A DNA stretch of 64,000 bases from Streptomyces leeuwenhoekii (GTDB taxonomy: Bacteria; Actinomycetota; Actinomycetes; Streptomycetales; Streptomycetaceae): positions 6,772,001 to 6,836,000 of the forward strand of contig NZ_LN831790.1 in NCBI RefSeq assembly GCF_001013905.1. The letters run 5' to 3'. The notes under the pieces were generated by a model. That model was given only the letters and a program-made list of their open reading frames with translations, was not told the DNA's origin and did not search any database. Positions 59,151 to 64,000 of this stretch are shown here, one piece after another. Position numbers and translations under genes: made by a program. Every line of letters starts with the position of its first letter. Position 1 is the stretch's first letter.

Positions 59151-60185
59151 TCACACGTCCCGGGCGGCGAGCCAGGCGTCCTCCGCCGCGTAGTCGAACA
59201 GGTCGCCGTACGCCTGGACCATCTTCGGATACGCCTCCCGCCAGTCCCGGCCCGCCAGCCGCTCCTCGATCCAGGCGACGGTCTCCGGCAGCGTCTCGGC
59301 GTACCGGGTCACCGGGCGGTAGCCCAGCTCCCGCTCGGCGGCGGCCATGCCGCAGACCACGGGCGCCGGCACCGTCCAGGGCGTGTCGCCCACCCCCGGG
59401 GCGGGCGGTGGTCCGTCCACCAGCACGTCCTCCACGTCCCGGCCCATCACCGCGTCGATCGCCCGGGCGATCTCCGCCACGGTCGGCGCGTCGGGATCGA
59501 CGGCGTTGAGGACCCGGCTGCCCGGCCGCGCGGCGGCCAGCCGGATCAGCTCCGCCACGGTGTGCACGCTCACCGGGTGGAACCGGCTCCGGCCGCCGAA
59601 GGCGAGCACGCGGCGGCGCCGACCGTCGAGGTTGCGCTTGACGAAGTACAGTTCGCGCGGCGTCCGGCAGTGCGGCCCGTGGACCGCGCCCGCGCGCAGC
59701 AGCGTGGTGGGCACCCGGTCACCGGCGGCGAGCAGCTCCCGCTCCAGCGCCGCCTTGCGGGTGCTGTACGAGGTGTCGCCCGGCCGGACGGTGCGCTGGC
59801 CCTCGGTCAGCGGCACCGGATACTCGGGAAAGCCTCCCGGCTCGTGCTGGGTGTCGAAGTTGCGCCCCTGGCCGTCCTCGTAGACCGACACGCTGGAGAT
59901 CACCACGGCCGACCCGATCCGGCCGGCCAGCGATGTGAGCTGCCGCGCGTGCCGCGGCCCGAACGCCACCACGTCCACCACCACGTCGCAGCCGTCGCCC
60001 ACCGCGGCGGCCAGGGCGGCGTCGTCCTCCCGGTCGGCGCGCACCACGCGCACGCCGTCCGGCCAGCCCTCGTCCCGGCCGCCGCGGCGCGAGAGGGCCG
60101 TCACCTCCCAGCCGTCCCGGGCCAGCACGCCCACCGCGGCCCGTCCGATCTGCCCCGTCGCTCCCACCACCACAGCATGTGTCAT
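59151..60185 (-). CDS. NAD-dependent epimerase/dehydratase-type protein
   Basis: The 344-residue extended-SDR-like protein has HAVVVGATGQIGRAAVGVLA (GxxGxxG), VVDVVAFGPRHARQLTSLAG, VVISSVSVYEDG, a YSTRKAALERELLA segment (YxxxK) and the C-terminal DPDAPTVAEIARAIDAVMG. The substrate is not evident. The start at 60185 is chosen because the motif follows at once; a frame 12 codons longer lacks conservation. Upstream, the atypical island begins. Confidence 0.88.
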   Translation of the reverse strand: MTHAVVVGATGQIGRAAVGVLARDGWEVTALSRRGGRDEGWPDGVRVVRADREDDAALAAAVGDGCDVVVDVVAFGPRHARQLTSLAGRIGSAVVISSVSVYEDGQGRNFDTQHEPGGFPEYPVPLTEGQRTVRPGDTSYSTRKAALERELLAAGDRVPTTLLRAGAVHGPHCRTPRELYFVKRNLDGRRRRVLAFGGRSRFHPVSVHTVAELIRLAAARPGSRVLNAVDPDAPTVAEIARAIDAVMGRDVEDVLVDGPPPAPGVGDTPWTVPAPVVCGMAAAERELGYRPVTRYAETLPETVAWIEERLAGRDWREAYPKMVQAYGDLFDYAAEDAWLAARDV

Positions 60186-60287
60186 ACGGGGACCGTACGG
60201 GCGGGTCCGGGCGCCCGCCACGTTCCTCTGCCGACAGCAGACCGGAGGGTGAAGCGCAGCGCCTGATACTCCAGTGGTTTTCGTGAC

Positions 60288-60602
60288 CTATCCACTGGCT
60301 TCGCCGACTGAGCGTTGCCGGTAGTGGCTGCGCCGGGCTGTTGCCTGGTGACGTCTGCGCCAGCTTGACCAGCGCAGCGCTCTGGCAGGGGCCACGACCG
60401 GTGAGTTGAGGGCGGTGGTGAACAGGTGGCGGATCTCCGGGACGGCCAGCGGGATCGGGGTGCTGCCCCGGGTGTGATGATGCGGATCGGCTGGCCGGTC
60501 GGGGGCTGTGTCTGCGGCGACGGCGGCCAGGAACGCCAGCGCGAGCATGGCGAGCGTGGCGTGCCGGTGCCACGCCGTCCAGTGCCTCGGAGTCCACACA
60601 AC
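60288..60602 (-). pseudogene. Remnant of an IS701-family transposase (C-terminal end)
   Basis: About 103 codons match the C-terminus of IS701-type transposases: WTAWHRHATLAMLALAFLAA, then PIPLAVPEIRHLFTTALNSP and LRWSSWRRRHQATARRSHYR. The N-terminal three quarters with the DDE residues are missing, and the 5' side begins abruptly about 60602. I found no terminal inverted repeats. Positions 60186-60287 contain nothing I can name. It is a decayed insertion at the edge of the atypical segment. Confidence 0.7.
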
Positions 60603-60646
60603 CCCCGCTGATCACGCGATGGCCGCACCATGCCCAGCCGGGTCCG

Positions 60647-61165
60647 TCACGAGACCGCGAAATCAGAACGGATTCCAGAAGTCCCGTCGCCCTCGACATT
60701 GGCCACCATCTTGCGCAGTACCTTGAGCGCGGCCACGTACTCCTCGTCGCTGATGTTCTTGTGGACTACGGCGCGTACCTCGGTCGCCAGCTCACGGAGC
60801 CGCGCTCGGGCGGCCTCCCCGGCATCCGTGAGATGCAGGCGCTGCCCATCATCGATCCGGAGCCATTCGCGGTGGAGCAACTGGTCGACGACCCTGGCGA
60901 TCTCGTGCGGCCCGTCGGCAAGGTGCGTCAGCTGGGCGACGACCTCCTCACGGCTCGGCGCCGTGGGGCCGCCGTTCACGCGGTTGAGTACCCAGTACTG
61001 CGGCTGCGTGACGTCGATCTTGGCCATGGCGTCACGCAGATGCTGGGTGACGGCCGTATGGGTCAGCCCGCACCAGTAGCCGACCGGCTGAGTGGCCAGC
61101 ATGTCATCGGTCGCGGCCGGGTTCGCCGGCGCCTGGTCAGTGGTGGTTCCGATCAACGATTCCAT
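60647..61165 (-). CDS. MarR family transcriptional regulator
   Basis: The 172-residue winged-helix protein has PVGYWCGLTHTAVTQHLRDA, DVTQPQYWVLNRVNGGPTAP, REEVVAQLTHLADGPHEIAR, VVDQLLHREWLRIDDGQRLH (recognition helix and wing) and LTDAGEAARARLRELATEVR. ATG at 61165 gives the usual MarR size. Its base composition is less GC-rich than the chromosome around it. It is divergent from a SnoaL-like gene inside the IS5-type element. Its ligand is unknown. Confidence 0.85.
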   Translation of the reverse strand: MESLIGTTTDQAPANPAATDDMLATQPVGYWCGLTHTAVTQHLRDAMAKIDVTQPQYWVLNRVNGGPTAPSREEVVAQLTHLADGPHEIARVVDQLLHREWLRIDDGQRLHLTDAGEAARARLRELATEVRAVVHKNISDEEYVAALKVLRKMVANVEGDGTSGIRSDFAVS

Positions 61166-61380
61166 GATCGCGACGCTACATTCGCCCCCCGGCGCGCCGA
61201 ACCATCGGAATGCGCCATTCACTTCAACTCGTCCTGGATACGCATCGGAACGGCCGACCACCGTTCATCCCCGGGGCCGCAGCCTCGCGTGCCGCCATGC
61301 CACGACCCGACGCAGCGACTACCGACGACCGCTCGCGCGCGCAGCCAGCGGGTGCAGCACGAAACCGCACCGGAGTACTG

Positions 61381-61406
61381 GGGCGTGTACCGAAAGTAGA
61401 TCTTGG
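61381..61406 (+). repeat. Left terminal inverted repeat of IS5-type element
   Basis: 26 bp beginning GGGCGTGTAC and ending GATCTTGG. It is the inverted counterpart of 62880-62905 with three mismatches, at positions 10, 13 and 18 of the repeat. Confidence 0.65.
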
Positions 61407-61419
61407 CGATACGCTTGCC

Positions 61420-61434
61420 TTACTTCGCAGGTAA
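61420..61434. promoter_or_regulatory. Palindromic operator candidate near the SnoaL-like gene
   Basis: TTACTTCGCAGGTAA has matching TTAC/GTAA ends and a partly symmetric core. It lies 79 bp before the SnoaL-like start, overlapping the probable promoter (TTGCCT at 61415). It would suit the divergent MarR regulator. Confidence 0.4.
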
Positions 61435-61512
61435 TCGTCTCGGCGTGGCCGCGCTGGCAGGTTTGGTGATCTCTCCGAGTCGGACGACGAGGACCAGGAC
61501 GGAAGGTGAGCC

Positions 61513-61953
61513 ATGTCCATAGCCGCACCTACGAACACGCGTACTGTGGTTGAGGAGTTGCTGCGCAGAATCGGCGAGGGCGACCCCGAGCGCATCGCCG
61601 AGCTGTATGCCGAGCAGGGCGATTGGAAGCTTGGCTGGCCAGAGGCCGAACACGGTCGTACTGCCACGCCATGGATCCGTCACCGGTCCACCCGGGCCGA
61701 CGCGGCCGCCCACTATCGTCAGCTTGCCGAGCACCACGTGCCGGAACTGGTGGCGACTGAGGTCGAGCGCATCCTTATCGATGGAAGCGACGCAGTCGTG
61801 CTCGGCGAGATCCGTCAGACCGCCCGGCCCACTGGACGTGCCTATCAGGCGCGGTTCGCTCTGCATCTCACCGTCGAAGACGGCCTTGTCACCCGGCACC
61901 ATGTCTACGAGGACAGCCTGGCCGTCGCTCAGGCATTCGAGGCGGAGAAGTGA
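61513..61953 (+). CDS. SnoaL-like/NTF2-fold protein
   Basis: The 146-residue single-domain protein has the NTF2/SnoaL fold pattern: [80 protein letters not shown] and [20 protein letters not shown]. Such proteins act on small polar compounds (polyketide cyclase, ketosteroid isomerase-like). Catalytic residues are not clear. ATG follows GGAAGGTGAGCC. The gene lies between the transposase and the left inverted repeat, and is poorer in G/C than normal genes here. It may be a passenger gene. Confidence 0.82.
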   Translation: MSIAAPTNTRTVVEELLRRIGEGDPERIAELYAEQGDWKLGWPEAEHGRTATPWIRHRSTRADAAAHYRQLAEHHVPELVATEVERILIDGSDAVVLGEIRQTARPTGRAYQARFALHLTVEDGLVTRHHVYEDSLAVAQAFEAEK

Positions 61954-62859
61954 AGGGCCACCGGGCCAATCGCGAAGATGCTGCTCCCATCCACTCGTTG
62001 ATGGCCGCGACGAGGACAGTCGCCTCGTAGCGGACCGCGAGCTTGTCGTATCGCGTAGCCACGGCGCGGTGCCTTTTGAGACGGTTGATGCCGCACTCGA
62101 CCGCGTGCCGAGCCTTGTAGTCCTGCGGGTCGAACGTCGGTGGCCGGCCGCCGCGCGAGCCGCGTTTCTTGCGGTTGCGGGCCTGGTCGGCCTTATCCGG
62201 GATGGTGTAGTGGATCCCGCGCCGCCGCAGGTAAGCACGGTTCTTCCGTGAGGCGTACGCTTTGTCGGCACGCACGCGATCGGGCCGGGTGCGCGGCCTG
62301 CCCGGCCCAAGTCGTGGGACACGGACTTCGTTAAGGACGAACTCGAAGGGCGGGGAATCGCCCCGCTGCCCGGCCGTGATCACGATGGGCATGGGCTTCT
62401 GGCCCTGTTCGACGGCGAGGTGCAGCTTGGTGGTCAGGCCTCCGTGCGAGCGCCCGAGCCCGTGGTCGTCCGGCTCGACAGTGACGCCGCCGGGCGGCTC
62501 CTTCTGCAGCTCCCCTTTTCCCTCGCCCCGGCGGCGTGCTGGTGGGCCCGGCACACCGTGCCACCAACGTTGATGTCCCAGGTGATCAGCTTCTTCGCGT
62601 CGGCCGGGGCCTGGAGCGCGGTGAAAATCCGACGCCAGGTGCCGTTCCGCTGCCACCGGCGGAACAGGTCGTACACCCGGCCCCACGGCCCATACTCGGC
62701 CGGAAGGTCCCGCCACGGGATGCCGGTGCGGACCCGGAACCGTATGCCATCGACCAATTGTCGCCTGGCCCACGTCGGCGGCCGACCAGGCTTCTTGCCC
62801 TTCGTCAACAGCGGTTCCAGCACAGTCCACTGCGCGTCCGTCAGATCTCCACGCGCCAC
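61889..62859 (-). CDS. IS5-family transposase, two frames joined by a -1 frameshift
   Basis: The first frame (GTG at 62859) gives [57 protein letters not shown] and [20 protein letters not shown]. The second frame gives [40 protein letters not shown] and [20 protein letters not shown], with [20 protein letters not shown] after. DDE residues occur in both. At 62512-62519 the mRNA reads GAA AAG GGG; A_AAG_GGG is a canonical slippery site and -1 slippage joins the frames exactly. The C-terminus runs on about 25 residues past the usual end and overlaps the SnoaL-like gene end. Confidence 0.85.
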
Positions 62860-62879
62860 GAATCAAGATCATCGCACGT

Positions 62880-62905
62880 CCAAGATCCACTTCCGATACA
62901 CGCCC
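62880..62905 (-). repeat. Right terminal inverted repeat of IS5-type element
   Basis: Read on the minus strand: GGGCGTGTATCGGAAGTGGA, then TCTTGG. It matches the 61381-61406 copy in 23 of 26 positions and lies just upstream of the transposase start. Confidence 0.7.
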
Positions 62906-63633
62906 TAACCGCGCGGTGTCCGCCGCGGCCGGCGCGACCTCGCCGCCCGCTCCCGCTCCGCCTCCGCGGCCTTGACGTCGGCCGCGTACCGGTCGACGTA
63001 CTCCTGCCCGGACAGCGACAGGATCGCGGACATGATCTCGTCGGTGACCGCACGCAGGACGGCCTTCTCGTGCTCCATCCCGGCGTACCGGGAGAAGTCC
63101 AGCGGCTCGCCGAAGCGGATGGTCACGGGGCGGACGCGCGGTACCGTCTTGCCCGGCGGTTGCGCCTCGAACGTGCCGATCATCGCGCAGGGCACCACCG
63201 GCACCCCGGCCTTCAGGGCCATCACCGCCACGCCCACCTTGCCCTTGTACAGCCGGCCGTCGTGCGAGCGCGTCCCCTCCGGGTAGACGCCGAGCAACTC
63301 GCCCCTGTCCAGCACCCCGAGTCCCTCCCGGATGGCGGCCTGCCCGGCCTCCTTGCCGGAACGGTCGACCGGGATCTGCCCGGCGCTGCGGAAGAACGCC
63401 GCGGTCAGCCTGCCCTTGAGGCCGGGCCCCGTGAAATACTCGGCCTTCGCCAGGAAGGTGATCCGCCGCTTGAGCACGGCGGGCATGAGGAAATGGTCCG
63501 AGAAGGACAGATGGTTTCCGGCGACGATCGCCGCCCCCGACGACGGCACATGGTCCAGCCCTTCGATCCGAGGGCGGAAGGCCAGCCGCAGCAACGGGCC
63601 CAGCAGCACGTACTTGAGCAGGTGGTAGAACAC
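62905..63633 (-). CDS. Lysophospholipid acyltransferase (PlsC type)
   Basis: The 242-residue acyltransferase transfers acyl chains to lysophosphatidate or related lipids at the membrane. Motifs: the HX4D site in [17 protein letters not shown], the substrate region [20 protein letters not shown], the EGTR block [14 protein letters not shown] and [17 protein letters not shown]. The N-terminal [18 protein letters not shown] could be a membrane-associated helix. The C-terminus is Arg-rich. The start is GTG at 63633. Its TAG stop lies at the IS5-type element end, so the insertion may have trimmed its C-terminus. Confidence 0.93.
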   Translation of the reverse strand: MFYHLLKYVLLGPLLRLAFRPRIEGLDHVPSSGAAIVAGNHLSFSDHFLMPAVLKRRITFLAKAEYFTGPGLKGRLTAAFFRSAGQIPVDRSGKEAGQAAIREGLGVLDRGELLGVYPEGTRSHDGRLYKGKVGVAVMALKAGVPVVPCAMIGTFEAQPPGKTVPRVRPVTIRFGEPLDFSRYAGMEHEKAVLRAVTDEIMSAILSLSGQEYVDRYAADVKAAEAERERAARSRRPRRTPRG

Positions 63634-63966
63634 GGCTCGCCTCTCGGTAGGACCAGCTCCCCTTGGAACCAGCGTCTCCCCAGGTCGACCCAGGGGCCAC
63701 GGACATGGGCTGAGGTGCGTCTGTCGTCATCTGTAGCCAGGTTCGGGCGGTCTCATGCTGACCCATTGCTCAGTCAGCTGACGGTCGGTCGCGGCAGGGC
63801 GGCTGTGCCGTCCGTGCGGTCAGGCGCATGGCCCGTCGGGCGCGGTGAACGCCCGAAGGATTGCCTGCCACATTGCTGTCCATATTGTTGACAATCTTGT
63901 AGCGTGCATTACGCCTCGACCCCGGGGCCTTGGGCGAAGCACTCGGTGCTCGATGAGGGGAGACCC
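63634..63966. promoter_or_regulatory. Regulatory region with GntR-type palindrome ahead of a new gene
   Basis: The divergent gap holds ATTGT-TG-ACAAT (63884-63895), a perfect 5-bp inverted repeat in the style of FadR/GntR-family operators. It overlaps a TTGACA that could serve as -35, and TAGCGT follows at 63902-63907. The remaining sequence shows no gene. Confidence 0.5.
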
Positions 63967-64000
63967 ATGCAGAGGCTCTCTGCGTCCTTCGGACGTGGCG
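63967..64000 (+). CDS. First codons of an unidentified gene
   Basis: ATG at 63967 follows GAGGGGAGACCC, a strong ribosome site, and the frame (MQRLSASFGRG) is open to the window edge. It lies behind a GntR-type palindrome. Nothing can be said about its product. Confidence 0.55.
   Translation, partial: MQRLSASFGRG

Larger units (their letters stand above)
61381..62905. mobile_element. IS5-family element bounded by 26-bp inverted repeats, carrying a SnoaL-like gene
   Basis: GGGCGTGTACCGAAAGTAGA... at 61381-61406 and its inverted partner at 62880-62905 agree in 23 of 26 positions. The right repeat lies 20 bp outside the transposase start, as in ordinary IS5 elements. The left repeat lies about 500 bp past the transposase end, and the SnoaL-like gene fills the space. 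I did not find a target-site duplication. The element ends 1 base inside the acyltransferase stop codon. Confidence 0.5.

Noticed and set aside
61889..63766. A single 625-codon minus-strand frame spanning acyltransferase and transposase
   Set aside because: The frame is out of register with the acyltransferase and only its downstream part matches the transposase second half. It is a chance join, not a fusion protein.
1..64000. tRNA, rRNA or CRISPR loci
   Set aside because: I found no cloverleaf with a CCA-proximal T-loop, no rRNA blocks and no regular repeat-spacer array on reading both strands.

Overview
The window is high-GC actinobacterial DNA and is almost certainly from a Streptomyces chromosome. 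Coding frames have the strong third-position G/C bias of that genus. GTG and TTG starts are common. Several gene sets are typical of Streptomyces: an Scr1-type XRE regulator with a DUF397 protein and an RsbW-like ATPase, an ECF41 sigma factor with a SnoaL-like tail, a c-di-AMP riboswitch ahead of an NlpC/P60 hydrolase, and a secreted tripeptidyl aminopeptidase beside the urease operon. The order purB - bio genes - urease - tap resembles the gene order I recall for the Streptomyces coelicolor SCO12xx region. This is memory and inference, not a search.

Layout. 1-2.7 kb: end of a substrate-binding protein gene, a lipoprotein and a secreted I36-type inhibitor. 2.8-7.1 kb: sbcD-sbcC DNA-end nuclease. 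7.1-13.2 kb: two Lrp/AsnC regulators, each divergent from a sulfur-related enzyme (rhodanese; a gamma-lyase/synthase-type PLP enzyme), plus an SDR, a DUF885 protein and a small hypothetical. 13.3-21.8 kb: membrane ACT-GNAT protein, a decayed GbsR/MarR gene, a PhoD phosphatase, an alpha/beta hydrolase, ECF41 sigma, a DasR-type GntR regulator with an operator-promoter, and a ROK regulator. 21.9-27.8 kb: mug, purB, an SGNH hydrolase and two CNNM/CorC-type membrane proteins. 28.0-33.6 kb: a secreted PL9 pectate lyase under a LacI-type operator, then a 1026-residue secreted protein with polymorphic-toxin architecture followed by a small membrane protein (candidate immunity). 33.6-40.9 kb: GNAT, LLM oxidoreductase, an FtsX/ATPase ABC pair, an RHH-Fic pair with a degenerate Fic motif, a methyltransferase and an MFS remnant. 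41.1-45.7 kb: biotin genes bioB-bioA-bioD divergent from bioF. 45.8-52.6 kb: Scr1/DUF397/ATPase locus, NlpC/P60 with a ydaO riboswitch, an unusual ClpP paralogue, an orphan YefM/Phd antitoxin, and a TetR-controlled membrane protein. 52.6-59.1 kb: ureABCFGD and tap. 59.1-64.0 kb: an epimerase, then an atypical island (IS701 remnant, MarR, SnoaL-like gene, IS5-family transposase with a -1 frameshift site), an acyltransferase, and the first codons of a gene behind an operator-like palindrome.

How the genes relate. Most of the window is housekeeping or nutrient metabolism: biotin synthesis, urea hydrolysis under a probable GlnR box, purine synthesis, DNA repair, and extracellular peptide and pectin breakdown. 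The most unusual pieces are the toxin-like secreted protein with its membrane partner, the ClpP paralogue whose catalytic His is Arg and which shares a TGTAC/GTACA operator region with an orphan antitoxin gene, the BioB with a Cys/His repeat tail, and an IS5-type element whose terminal repeats enclose a passenger gene. No tRNA, rRNA or CRISPR array was recognised.
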